Source: Methanocaldococcus vulcanius M7
GTDB taxonomy: Archaea > AGJL01 > Methanococci > Methanococcales > Methanocaldococcaceae
Direction of reading: 5' to 3'
DNA length: 64,000 nucleotides
Assembly: GCF_000024625.1 (NCBI RefSeq)
Contig: NC_013407.1
Span: 930,001 to 994,000, forward strand
The translations under genes were made by a program, and so were the position numbers. The notes under the pieces were generated by a model. It searched no databases. It was given only the letters and a program-made list of their open reading frames with translations, and was not told the origin of the DNA. The first letter of the stretch is position 1. Each line of letters starts with the position of its first letter. Below are positions 56,560 to 64,000 of this stretch, piece by piece.

Positions 56560-59154
56560 TTAAAACTCTCTCCTAATCCTATTCAATAAAACTTCTAATG
56601 CTTCAATTGTTTGTTTTTCTATTGGTATCTGCTCTTTTATTAAATACTCAATATGTTTTATAGCTCCCCCTAATTCTTTTTTATTATTTTCTGATTTAAC
56701 ATAATCCTTTAATGTTTCTAATGCCTCCAATAAACCAACTTTATCATTTGCCTTTGCACAATTTAGAGCTAATTTTGTTGTCGAATCAACTAACTCTCTG
56801 ATTAATCTCTCAATCTCTTTTTTGTCAGTTGATTTTTTGAGTTTATCTATTGTTTGAGTTAGTGTTTTCTTAAGAGATTCTTTTTCTTTTATTAACTCTT
56901 CTATAGATTTTAATGCCCTTAAAAACTCATCTATTGACTGGAATCTATCTTCTTTTCTCTTTGCCAAGTGTCTTTCAAACAAACCATCGAATATAGATAG
57001 AGAAGGATTTATTTTTGAAGGAGGGAGAGGTTTTTTATCTGGATTAACTATTTTTAAAGATATTTGAGCTGGTGAAGTGCCTTCATAAGGCAATCTTCCA
57101 GTTAATAACTCATAGAATAAGACACCTAACTGATATATGTCTGTTCTTTTATCTGTCTTTCCATACTCTTCCTCATCTATCTGCTCCGGTGCTGAATATA
57201 GAAGAGTTAACGCCTTAGTAGTTGTTGCTGTTGATGATTTAGCCCCTATTTTTGCTAATCCCCAGTCAGTTATTTTTGGGATTAAGTTAGGGGTTAACAA
57301 GATGTTTGAAGGTTTTATATCTCTGTGGATGATGTTTTTATCATGGGCATGCTTTAAACCTTCTGCAATTTGTTTAATTAGATTTATCGCCTCTTTAGGA
57401 CTTAATGGTTTTGGATACTTATCTAAATCTCTAATTAGTTTGCCGTTGAGGTTATAGCCGTCAATGTATTCCATTTCAATGTGCGGTATTGGTTCTTCAT
57501 AAGCATCGAACATTCTAACTATATTTGGATGATTTAGGTTTTGCCAGACCTTAATTTCTTTTAGTAGGTATTTTTTAGCTTTTTCATCTAAATTAGGAAT
57601 TTTTAAAGCAATAATTTCTCCATCAGATTTTCTTTTAACTTTGAAAACTTTTCCAAAACCACCTTCCCCGAGTTTTTCTAATGGGGTGTATTTAGATAAC
57701 AATTCTGAGGGGAAATCAAAAATATCCTGATTTTGTTTTTCACCGATATTTTTTTGTTTTCTTTTTCTAACTAATACTAACCCAACAACTCCAAACCCCA
57801 TCAACGCAAACGATCCTCCTAAATAATATCCTGCATAGCTGTTTGTTAATTCTATATCTAATTTTTTATACTCTCCATTTTTAATAGATATTGAAGATTC
57901 ATATATTGGAAGTTCTCCGATTTTACATTCAATATGATAAAATCCGGGTTTAACATCATGTTTGGTTATTGGAGTAGTTCCTATCCATTTATTGTTAAGA
58001 TATATATCACAAGGAACTCCCAGATAGGAATAAACGGTTAAATATCCATATTTTGGTGTTAGTTTGGCCTTTATCGTTTTCGAATCTCCACTGTTTATAT
58101 AAATATCTGTTGAATATGTATTATACTCCTCTTTTTTAATTTCTATGTTATGATTCCCTATTGATAGCTTATAACTTCTTAAAGGTGGGTGTCCTACATA
58201 CTTACCATCGATATAAATCTCTGCTCCTTCTAATGAATAAACGGTTAAATACCCGAACTTTGGTTTTAATTCAGCGTTTACTGTTTTTGAATCTCCACTG
58301 TTTATATAAACATCTGTTGAGTAGGGGTAATATTCATCTTTTTTAACTTCAACTGAATGTATTCCTGGAGTTAATGTTAAATGGAGAGGTGTTTTTCCTT
58401 CATAATATCCATCAACATAAACATCTGCATCTGTTGGATTGGAATAAACATTTAAGCAACCATAAGATTCTGTCAATGTGGCATATATGTTGTAGGTTTC
58501 TCCCGAATTCACATTAACATATTCAGTATATGACTCATAACCTTCCTTTTCAACAGAGATCGTATGGCTTCCGGAGGTTATAGGATAATCCGCTATGGGA
58601 GTTTTTCCAATATATGATCCATCCACATACACATCTGCATCGTAAACATTTGAATCCACTGAAATGTATCCATCTGAATTATAAGAATAATCATTAGTTG
58701 GATAATTTGATGTATCAGATGTGGAAGATATTACTTCAAATGTAGTAGTTGCAGATTTTGATTTATCATCTTCCCCAATATTTAACCATCCTGTGTCTAT
58801 GTAATCAACATCAATGTGTATTGTTTTTACACCTTCTAACGCACTGTTGTTAACGTTTATGGTGAATGTAAAGGTTGCTGAACCATACTTGTCAATATCT
58901 ACAGGTGAAGATTTAGAAGGTGAAATAAAAATACCGTTATCTAAACAATAAGGTTTTACAACAACATTTTTTGCCCAATCTTCCCCTCCAACTTCACTAA
59001 CATTTACTATCAACGTTCCAGTTCCTCCTTTTTCAATTTTATAGGGATTTACTGATGCAGATATTTCTAACTCTGGTGTTCCTAATTCTGCATAAGATAT
59101 ACTAATTTCTGACAATAATATTAAATAAAATATTAACAATAACAATTTTTTCAT
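56560..59154 (-). CDS. Transmembrane receptor Ser/Thr kinase with PEGA repeats
   Basis: This 864-residue type I membrane protein has a signal peptide (~1-22), an Ig-like domain (~23-160), four PEGA repeats (~165-443, each like DADVYVDGSYIGKTPI), a transmembrane helix (~448-466) and a basic stop-transfer KRKQK. The cytoplasmic kinase (~487-750) has GEGGFGKVF, ALKIP, HRDIKPSNILL, ITDWGLAKI and YSAPEQ. A coiled coil and the cluster's shared C-terminal module (~795-864) end it. The layout mirrors bacterial PknB/PASTA kinases, with PEGA as sensor. PEGA domains may bind surface polymers. A GGTGAAATA site precedes the ATG. Confidence 0.9.
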   Translation of the reverse strand: MKKLLLLIFYLILLSEISISYAELGTPELEISASVNPYKIEKGGTGTLIVNVSEVGGEDWAKNVVVKPYCLDNGIFISPSKSSPVDIDKYGSATFTFTINVNNSALEGVKTIHIDVDYIDTGWLNIGEDDKSKSATTTFEVISSTSDTSNYPTNDYSYNSDGYISVDSNVYDADVYVDGSYIGKTPIADYPITSGSHTISVEKEGYESYTEYVNVNSGETYNIYATLTESYGCLNVYSNPTDADVYVDGYYEGKTPLHLTLTPGIHSVEVKKDEYYPYSTDVYINSGDSKTVNAELKPKFGYLTVYSLEGAEIYIDGKYVGHPPLRSYKLSIGNHNIEIKKEEYNTYSTDIYINSGDSKTIKAKLTPKYGYLTVYSYLGVPCDIYLNNKWIGTTPITKHDVKPGFYHIECKIGELPIYESSISIKNGEYKKLDIELTNSYAGYYLGGSFALMGFGVVGLVLVRKRKQKNIGEKQNQDIFDFPSELLSKYTPLEKLGEGGFGKVFKVKRKSDGEIIALKIPNLDEKAKKYLLKEIKVWQNLNHPNIVRMFDAYEEPIPHIEMEYIDGYNLNGKLIRDLDKYPKPLSPKEAINLIKQIAEGLKHAHDKNIIHRDIKPSNILLTPNLIPKITDWGLAKIGAKSSTATTTKALTLLYSAPEQIDEEEYGKTDKRTDIYQLGVLFYELLTGRLPYEGTSPAQISLKIVNPDKKPLPPSKINPSLSIFDGLFERHLAKRKEDRFQSIDEFLRALKSIEELIKEKESLKKTLTQTIDKLKKSTDKKEIERLIRELVDSTTKLALNCAKANDKVGLLEALETLKDYVKSENNKKELGGAIKHIEYLIKEQIPIEKQTIEALEVLLNRIRREF

Positions 59155-59508
59155 TATTTCACCTACTCACTATATAGTAATACTAATTAATATCTACACT
59201 AATTAATATACACATAAATATAAATGTAGTAATTTGATGGATTCAGATTTTTAAGTTTTTTATTGGATTATACTTCATAATCTGGATATTATTTGATCCC
59301 CTAACTCTACATCAATTGATCTCTTCCAATAAAACTATTTATCTATTTTTAAATTTTAAATTAATTTAATAGCACTTTTATATTTACCATTAGTTGTCGC
59401 TAAGGAAGCTCCGAGCTTTAGCTCGGAGAGGAATTCAGATGAAAACCTAACGGTTTTCATTACTCTCCTCGCTACGCTCGAAGATAGGGGAGGCGGGCGG
59501 GGATAAGG

Positions 59509-59518
59509 TTTATATATC
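59509..59518 (+). promoter_or_regulatory. TATA box inside the GC-rich island
   Basis: TTTATATATC preceded by GATAAGG is a strong archaeal promoter-like sequence inside the island. A transcript starting about 25 bp downstream (near 59538) would run rightward through the hairpins to about 59745. It could instead be a chance AT-rich interruption. Confidence 0.5.
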
Positions 59519-59537
59519 CAATTCGATATACTAATTA

Positions 59538-59745
59538 TTGCCTCCAGTCCACGTTATTATGGGTGGGATTCAGGGAAAATCTTCGATTTTGCTACCCGAA
59601 GCTTCGCTTCGGTATCGAAAATCCCACTGCTGGGGGCTAACGGTTGAGAGGAGGTAGCCCCGAGTCCCGTTAAGGGATAGGGGTAGTGGCTTTGGCGGAG
59701 CCCTCTGCTCTCCCGAAACTCCGCCCTTTAGGGCGGAGAGCCGTC
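59538..59745 (+). ncRNA. Candidate omegaRNA-like structured RNA
   Basis: On the plus strand, GGGGCTA pairs with TAGCCCC around a 15-nt loop (59634-59662), TCCC with GGGA, GGCT with AGCC, and the final CTCCGCCC-TTTA-GGGCGGAG hairpin is followed by AGCCGTCA. This series recalls the 3' end of archaeal tnpB genes, from which the omega (guide) RNA is made. No TnpB protein is encoded nearby. The guide would be the sequence after about 59746. The identification rests on remembered patterns. Confidence 0.4.
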
Positions 59746-59829
59746 ATATGTAGTTGGGAAATTTTATTATCGAAGTAATAACTATAAACAATGATAAAAA
59801 CAAATTATCACTATTTTTCTTTATCTAAC

Positions 59830-60717
59830 TTAGTATGTTTTATGTGAATATACTATAATGCTCACATTATCTTTTGTCTTCTTTAAAGCAATATCTAAAA
59901 GCTCTTTAACAATTTCTTTTGGATTATTCTTATTTTTAATTACTTCTAAGATTTCTTCTTTTTTAATATAATCATGCAATCCGTCAGAACTTAGCAATAA
60001 AATATCCCCCTCCTCTTTCAAATTCCACTCATAAATATCAACCTTAAAATCATCTATTCCTAATGCTGATGTTATAATATTTTTCATTGGGTGGTGTATT
60101 GCTTCTTCCTCCGTTATATGCCCCTCGTCGATTAAAGCTTGAACTAAAGAATGATCCCTTGTCCTTTCTACAATTTCGTTATTTCTAATTAAATAGGCCC
60201 TACTATCTCCACAGTTTGCTATAATTGCTAAGTTCCCTTTAATTATTGCAGTTGTTAAAGTTGTAGCCATTCCCTCCTTATCTCCAACTGCCTCTGCTTT
60301 TATCTTATTATGAGCAGATTCATAAGCATCTTTTAGGAGTTGTCTTACTCCTTCAATTGAGAGGTTTTGATTGTATTTTTCTTTAATAACTTCTTTTAGA
60401 ATATCTATTGCCATCTTTGAAGCAACATCTCCCGCCTTATGTCCCCCAACTCCATCTGCAACAGCCAATAGGTAGATATCTTCAATCCTTTTGATTAAAA
60501 TACTATCCTCATTGTTCGTTCTATTTCCTTTGTGGGATATTCCATAGGCATTATCTTCAATTATATCATTTATATCATTGTTAGAGCTATCTATCAGTTC
60601 TATTTTTGATATTTCTATATCTACAACGTCCTCCACGGGAATTTCAATTTCTGATTTCTGTTTATCTTCTTTTTCCTTATCAATTCCAATTTTTCTTAGA
60701 AAATCTTTTATTCCCAT
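59830..60717 (-). CDS. PP2C-family protein phosphatase
   Basis: This roughly 295-residue phosphatase has a 50-residue acidic N-terminal extension and then the PP2C core: GISHKGNRTNNEDSI, LLAVADGVGGHKAGDVAS (metal-binding Asp and Gly), GMATTLTTAII, NCGDSRAYLI, RDHSLVQAL, LLSSDGLHDYI and KTKDNVSIIV. It needs Mn or Mg and removes phosphate from Ser/Thr. With three Hanks kinases nearby it forms the reversing arm of a phosphorylation circuit, as in bacterial PknB/Stp pairs. The start at 60717 is preceded by GGGAT; ATG 60723 is possible. The Vps4-like gene lies upstream with a 36-bp gap. Confidence 0.92.
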   Translation of the reverse strand: MGIKDFLRKIGIDKEKEDKQKSEIEIPVEDVVDIEISKIELIDSSNNDINDIIEDNAYGISHKGNRTNNEDSILIKRIEDIYLLAVADGVGGHKAGDVASKMAIDILKEVIKEKYNQNLSIEGVRQLLKDAYESAHNKIKAEAVGDKEGMATTLTTAIIKGNLAIIANCGDSRAYLIRNNEIVERTRDHSLVQALIDEGHITEEEAIHHPMKNIITSALGIDDFKVDIYEWNLKEEGDILLLSSDGLHDYIKKEEILEVIKNKNNPKEIVKELLDIALKKTKDNVSIIVYSHKTY

Positions 60718-60753
60718 AAGCATCCCGTTATTTATTTTAAAATTAAATTAAAA

Positions 60754-61959
60754 TTATCCCCCAAACTCTTCAGCCCATTTCTCATACTTCTCAATATCTC
60801 TCTTAGTTAATGGACTTTTAATCTTCTTAAATGCCTCTTCAAAATCATTATTAGTTAAAGCTCTTGTTTTTAGCTTCCTCTTTCTTAATTCATTATAAGG
60901 CAGTTTAGCCAATTCATACAAGTTCTTATTAACATCTCTAATCATGTTCCAAATCGCCTCTTGGCAGAGGTTTTTTAAATCTCTTCCTGAATACAATCTC
61001 TCAACACATTTTTCAGCAATTTCATCTAAATCAATATTTAACTCAATACCTTTTGTATTAATTTTAATAATCTCTTTTGTTGCTTTCTTATCTGGCAAGG
61101 GAATATAAATCCTTCTTGGAAACCTTGATAAAACTGCCTCATCCAAATCCCAGGGTGTGTTAGTGGCAGATAAAGTTAAGACCAACAAATCTTTTCCCTT
61201 ATCTTGGAATCCATCCAATTCAGTTAATAATGTTGAGAGCATTCTCCTTGATGCCTCACTAACTCCCTCCCCTCTTTTTGTTGTTAGAGCGTCAATTTCA
61301 TCAATAAATACAATACTTGGACTTAACTCCCTTGCAACTTCATATAGGGCAGTTATTATCTTTGATGATTCCCCAAAGTATTTACTTGTTACTGATGATG
61401 CCTTAACGTTAAAGAATGTAGCATCTAAGCTTCCTGCACAGGCAGATGCCAATAATGTTTTTCCAGTTCCTGGAGGTCCGAAAAGCAAGACACCTTTCCA
61501 TGGTTGTATTGATTTTGGTTTTTGTAGGGCAGAGATAACTATTGTTTCCATCATTAAACGTTTTACATCCTCTAAACCACCAATATCATCCCATTTTACT
61601 GGTGATTTTTGGATTAAGTTGTTCTTTACATAATTTTTAAATTTGTCTATCTCATTCTCCTCTTTTTCTTCTGATTGGTTTGTTTGAGAAAAAGTTGATT
61701 TCTTTATCGATTTTGTTGTTTTTGTCTTTGATTCAAATACTTCATTAATATTCTCTGCCACTATTTGCCATTTTTCTGCTTTTTCTACATAACTTTTTGC
61801 ATTGTAAGTGTCATATTTTGCTAACTCTTTTAATAACTTAGAACACTCTAATGCCTTTTTCTTTGCTAAGGACATATTTCCATTTTTTTTTGCTTTTTCA
61901 TAATCCAACTTTGCTTTTTTGAATTGATTCATTAGAGCTCCTGATAAGTCAATTTCCAT
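60754..61959 (-). CDS. Vps4/katanin-like AAA ATPase with MIT-like N-terminus
   Basis: This 401-residue AAA protein has an N-terminal three-helix segment (residues ~5-75: MNQFKKAKLDYEKAKKNGN, AKKKALECSKLLKELAKYD), like the MIT domain that docks ESCRT-III tails. A Ser/Thr linker follows, and then a single AAA module: VKWDDIGGLEDVKRLM, Walker A GPPGTGKTLLA, KYFGESSKIITALY, Walker B IVFIDEIDALTTKRGEGVSE, and SATNTPWDLDEAVLSRFPRRIY with arginine fingers. The GEGxSEASRR and NxPWxLDxAxxxRFxRRIYIPLPD patterns are those of Vps4. Vps4 hexamers take apart ESCRT-III filaments. The adjacent upstream gene encodes an ESCRT-III-like candidate. GAGGGGATC precedes the ATG. Confidence 0.8.
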   Translation of the reverse strand: MEIDLSGALMNQFKKAKLDYEKAKKNGNMSLAKKKALECSKLLKELAKYDTYNAKSYVEKAEKWQIVAENINEVFESKTKTTKSIKKSTFSQTNQSEEKEENEIDKFKNYVKNNLIQKSPVKWDDIGGLEDVKRLMMETIVISALQKPKSIQPWKGVLLFGPPGTGKTLLASACAGSLDATFFNVKASSVTSKYFGESSKIITALYEVARELSPSIVFIDEIDALTTKRGEGVSEASRRMLSTLLTELDGFQDKGKDLLVLTLSATNTPWDLDEAVLSRFPRRIYIPLPDKKATKEIIKINTKGIELNIDLDEIAEKCVERLYSGRDLKNLCQEAIWNMIRDVNKNLYELAKLPYNELRKRKLKTRALTNNDFEEAFKKIKSPLTKRDIEKYEKWAEEFGG

Positions 61960-62071
61960 TAAAGATCCCCTCGTATCTTAAACTTAACTATCTATCTAAA
62001 AACAATAATAATCATATTATGTAAAATCATAAGATAATATAGCAGAATATAAACACTCCAAATATATGTTG

Positions 62072-62680
62072 TTATTCAAATAATATCCTATCCTTATTCT
62101 TTTTCTCTTCACTTACTATTTCTTTTGCATCTTCAACATCCAACTCTCCCTCTTTAACTGCATGGATGGTTTTTAAAATATCTTCAATATCTTCATCATA
62201 CTCCTCTGAAGCCATAGATAAAGTATCGTCTGTAATTCCCAGTGCAGTATTGAGCGTATTGATAACATTTTCACTATTCAACCTTAGGTTAATAAGTGCC
62301 TTTTCTAACTCTTCTGGGGACATTTTACTTAAAGTGTTCCATAGTGGAGTGGATTTTAATATTACTTCATTTTCTTTAATAACCAATAAATTATCTATGA
62401 ACCTCATTTGCTTATTTAATAAAGCATGAGAATTTTGCAGTTGCTTTTTCCTTTGGTTTAATGTCTTTATTTTTGTAGCTATTGTCAGCTCTTCACTTCT
62501 GCTTTTTGCGTTCTTTGCTTTTTCAAAAAGTGCAGTTATTTGATCGTCAATATTTGCCATTTCGTTCTCCAATTTTCTAATTTGTACATCCAGCTTTATT
62601 TTTGATTCTTTTAGTTTGTCTAATGGAATATCTAAGGGATTTTTATTTTTGCTGAATAGATTTTTTAATTTGCTGATCAT
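62072..62680 (-). CDS. ESCRT-III/Snf7-like helical protein (second copy)
   Basis: This 202-residue all-helical protein has a basic start (MISKLKNLFSKNKNPLDI), a long helical hairpin (residues ~22-100: KLDVQIRKLENEMANIDDQI, then KIKTLNQRKKQLQNSHALL), an FIDNLLVIKENEVI turn, and an acidic C-terminal half (SEEYDEDIEDILKTIH, EGELDVEDAKEIVSEE) that could serve as an MIT-interacting tail. The pattern fits ESCRT-III/Snf7 and PspA relatives. It lies 112 bp upstream of the Vps4-like gene on the same strand, the pairing expected for an ESCRT unit. Weakly similar to the 207-residue protein at 49.9 kb. A GAGGCGAT site precedes the ATG. Confidence 0.55.
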   Translation of the reverse strand: MISKLKNLFSKNKNPLDIPLDKLKESKIKLDVQIRKLENEMANIDDQITALFEKAKNAKSRSEELTIATKIKTLNQRKKQLQNSHALLNKQMRFIDNLLVIKENEVILKSTPLWNTLSKMSPEELEKALINLRLNSENVINTLNTALGITDDTLSMASEEYDEDIEDILKTIHAVKEGELDVEDAKEIVSEEKKNKDRILFE

Positions 62681-62704
62681 TTTATCGCCTCTGTTTAATT
62701 TTTT

Positions 62705-64000
62705 TCAGAATTTTAATTTTATCTTATGCACTATAACCTCTGCTGATGATATTATTTCTTCTGGAATGGGCATTTTATTCTCTACCCTATAGGCAATCAT
62801 TTCTTTTAATTTAATTAAATCATTTTTAATATCTCCTTTTGCATATTCAATTAAGTCCCCACAGTATTTATAGGCATTTACACCATCATTGATTTTTAAA
62901 CACATTAAAAACAACTCTCCACAATAGAAAGCACTTCTACTGAAATCTCTAATAGTTATGGACTTTTTAAGTTCTTCTTTGAAGGTTATTTGAAGGTATT
63001 TAGCTAAGTCCCTCTGCAGTTCTAATATTGATGAGTATCTATCTTTAGGATTTTTATTTAGACATTTTAGGATTATTTTGCTTACATTACTGTCTATTTC
63101 AGAATTTATTTTTTTAGGTGGTTTAGGTTTTTTTGTAATTATTTTCATGCCTATTTCTATTACTGACTTTCCGTCAAATGGAAATTCTCCAGTCGTTAAT
63201 TGATAAAAGATAACGCCCAATTGCCAAATATCTGTTCTTTCATCAGTTTTAGTATTATTTATCTGCTCCGGAGAGGCATAATGAGGAGTAAATCCTCCTC
63301 TTGTTGTTAAAGTGGACTTAGATATAACCTTAGATAGTCCCCAGTCGGTTATTTTTGGAATGCCGTTTTTTAGCAATATATTGTGTGGCTTTAAGTCCCT
63401 ATGTATGATTCCCTTATTATGGGCATATTTTAATCCCTCTGCAATGTTAAAGATTATGTAAGAAGCTTCCTTTACATCTAAAACTCTCTTTCTTTTCAAA
63501 TAATCCTCTAATGACTCATCACACAACTCCATTTCAAAGTAAGGAATTGGTAGGATGTTATAATCATAGACCTTAACTATATTCGGATGATTTAGTTTAG
63601 TCCAGTTTTCTAATTCTTTTATAAAGGATTTTCCAGTTGAAGCATCTAAAGATATTGGTAGCTTTATAGCTACTGGTAAGTTATCTTTAACTCTTATTGC
63701 CTTAAAGACCCTTGCAAAGCCACCTTGTCCGATAAATTGAATATTTTTATAGAATTCTTCCAACTCTGGTGGAAATGTTTTTGGTGTTGACGGGTTTATA
63801 ATGTCTGTGAGTTTAAACGATTTTTCTTTGTATATGTGTGCTCCTTTAACTTCAACTTCAAAATTGTAGGTATTTTGATAGGTCTTGTTGTTGTGTTGGT
63901 ATTCAACTGCTATTTCTAATGGGACAATTCCTTCATAGTTTGGTCTTACATATATAGTTAGTTCTTCTGATGATTTTCCTTTAATTGATAGTGGAGATAT
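62705..64000 (-). CDS. Ser/Thr protein kinase with beta-sandwich domain, N-terminus outside the window
   Basis: The frame is open to the window edge, giving at least 431 residues, so a start at 63763 (a TTG) would be wrong. The visible N-terminal part (LTIYVRPNYEGIVPLEIAVE, KSFKLTDIINPSTPK) is a beta-sandwich similar to that in the TPR protein. The kinase domain then has GQGGFARVF, AIKLP, HRDLKPHNILL, ITDWGLSKV and YASPEQ, followed by the shared C-terminal helical module. The kinase and tail are nearly identical to the kinase at 46-47.4 kb, while the N-terminal sensor part differs, so the two have the same output and different inputs. Confidence 0.88.
   Translation of the reverse strand: MSPLSIKGKSSEELTIYVRPNYEGIVPLEIAVEYQHNNKTYQNTYNFEVEVKGAHIYKEKSFKLTDIINPSTPKTFPPELEEFYKNIQFIGQGGFARVFKAIRVKDNLPVAIKLPISLDASTGKSFIKELENWTKLNHPNIVKVYDYNILPIPYFEMELCDESLEDYLKRKRVLDVKEASYIIFNIAEGLKYAHNKGIIHRDLKPHNILLKNGIPKITDWGLSKVISKSTLTTRGGFTPHYASPEQINNTKTDERTDIWQLGVIFYQLTTGEFPFDGKSVIEIGMKIITKKPKPPKKINSEIDSNVSKIILKCLNKNPKDRYSSILELQRDLAKYLQITFKEELKKSITIRDFSRSAFYCGELFLMCLKINDGVNAYKYCGDLIEYAKGDIKNDLIKLKEMIAYRVENKMPIPEEIISSAEVIVHKIKLKF
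62710..63791 (-). repeat. Long near-identical direct repeat, copy 2
   Basis: This is the partner of 46009-47097, same orientation, about 15.6 kb apart edge to edge. The two differ by a net 6 bp in length and by a divergent block encoding the late kinase lobe. Homologous recombination between them would delete or duplicate everything from the PEGA protein to the second ESCRT-III-like gene. Confidence 0.9.

Larger units (their letters stand above)
59393..59745. mobile_element. Putative non-autonomous IS200/IS605-type element (no transposase)
   Basis: This 350-bp GC-rich block in AT-rich DNA has two matching hairpins in the same orientation: CTCCGAGC-TTTA-GCTCGGAG at 59409-59428 and CTCCGCCC-TTTA-GGGCGGAG at 59719-59738, each preceded by GAA and followed by AG. 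Such subterminal, non-inverted hairpins are typical of IS200/IS605 ends. Between them lie further hairpins (59439-59460, 59585-59622) and no transposase or tnpB frame. It occupies the space between the receptor kinase and PP2C genes. Confidence 0.5.

Noticed and set aside
59393-59745. RNase P RNA or SRP 7S RNA.
   Set aside because: I could not find the GAGGAAAGTC-type core of RNase P or the GGAAGGGAGCAG-type motif of the SRP S domain on either strand.
63763-63763. Start of the last kinase at 63763.
   Set aside because: That codon is TTG in the middle of a frame that stays open to the window edge and encodes a beta-sandwich domain; the gene is cut by the window instead.

Overview
The window is about 64 kb of an AT-rich chromosome from a hyperthermophilic, hydrogen-using methanogen, almost certainly a Methanocaldococcus species close to M. 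jannaschii. Reasons: near-M. jannaschii versions of connectase, archaeal Hfq, Trm4, DapL, LeuA, form III RuBisCO and the acetyl-CoA synthase beta subunit; archaeal promoters with TTTATATA boxes; GGTGA/GAGG ribosome sites; AGA/AGG arginine codons; and GC-rich RNA islands in AT-rich DNA. No rRNA or tRNA gene was recognised.

Layout. 1-4.1 kb: minD-like ATPase (cut by the window edge), connectase, nikR, and a RaSEA plus sulfite-reductase-like gene pair. 4.2-5.2 kb: long CRISPR leader and a short array of 7 perfect repeats plus 1 degenerate one, with no cas genes. 5.3-15 kb: an orphan oxyanion-type ABC ATPase, a flippase-like membrane protein, rtcA, trm4, archaeosortase, thiL, a C/D-box sRNA, top6B and an S-layer-like protein. 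15-23.4 kb: hisC, elp3, leuA, cdhC, a Ptr2-like regulator and a V4R protein. 23.4-24.3 kb: a perfect 13-bp tandem repeat of about 68 copies. 24.4-31.7 kb: DNA glycosylase, hfq, an EhbP-like gene, a HAD hydrolase, cobS, a corrinoid/iron uptake operon carrying a methyltransferase, and rlmE. 32-45.7 kb: mscS, GC-rich structured islands, dapL, a MiaB-like enzyme, a DUF371 protein, asd, rbcL, a regulator/RND-type exporter/COG1361 operon, a CBS protein and an M42 aminopeptidase.

The most remarkable part is 46-64 kb, a dense cluster that looks like a signalling and membrane-remodelling system. It holds three Hanks-type Ser/Thr kinases (one a transmembrane receptor with PEGA repeats), a PP2C phosphatase, a Vps4/katanin-like AAA ATPase with an N-terminal MIT-like segment, two short basic-to-acidic helical proteins resembling ESCRT-III/Snf7, TerD and TerC-family proteins, a TPR protein that shares modules with the kinases, a second (PF01637-type) ATPase, a PEGA membrane protein, and two uncharacterised proteins, one with a long coiled coil. 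Two nearly identical kinase genes in the same orientation lie at the two ends of what is visible.

How the genes may work together: the uptake genes (nikR, corrinoid/iron ABC genes, cobS, oxyanion ATPase) serve the Ni, Co, Fe and W/Mo needs of methanogenesis; connectase, CdhC and the EhbP-like protein belong to the methanogenic C1 pathway; leuA, hisC, asd and dapL make amino acids. In the 46-64 kb cluster I infer that envelope stress is sensed by the PEGA receptor kinase, opposed by PP2C, and passed to the Ter proteins and the Vps4/ESCRT-III-like pair. That link is an inference from gene content and shared domains. All family assignments were made by eye from motifs and remembered family sequences; no database search was run.
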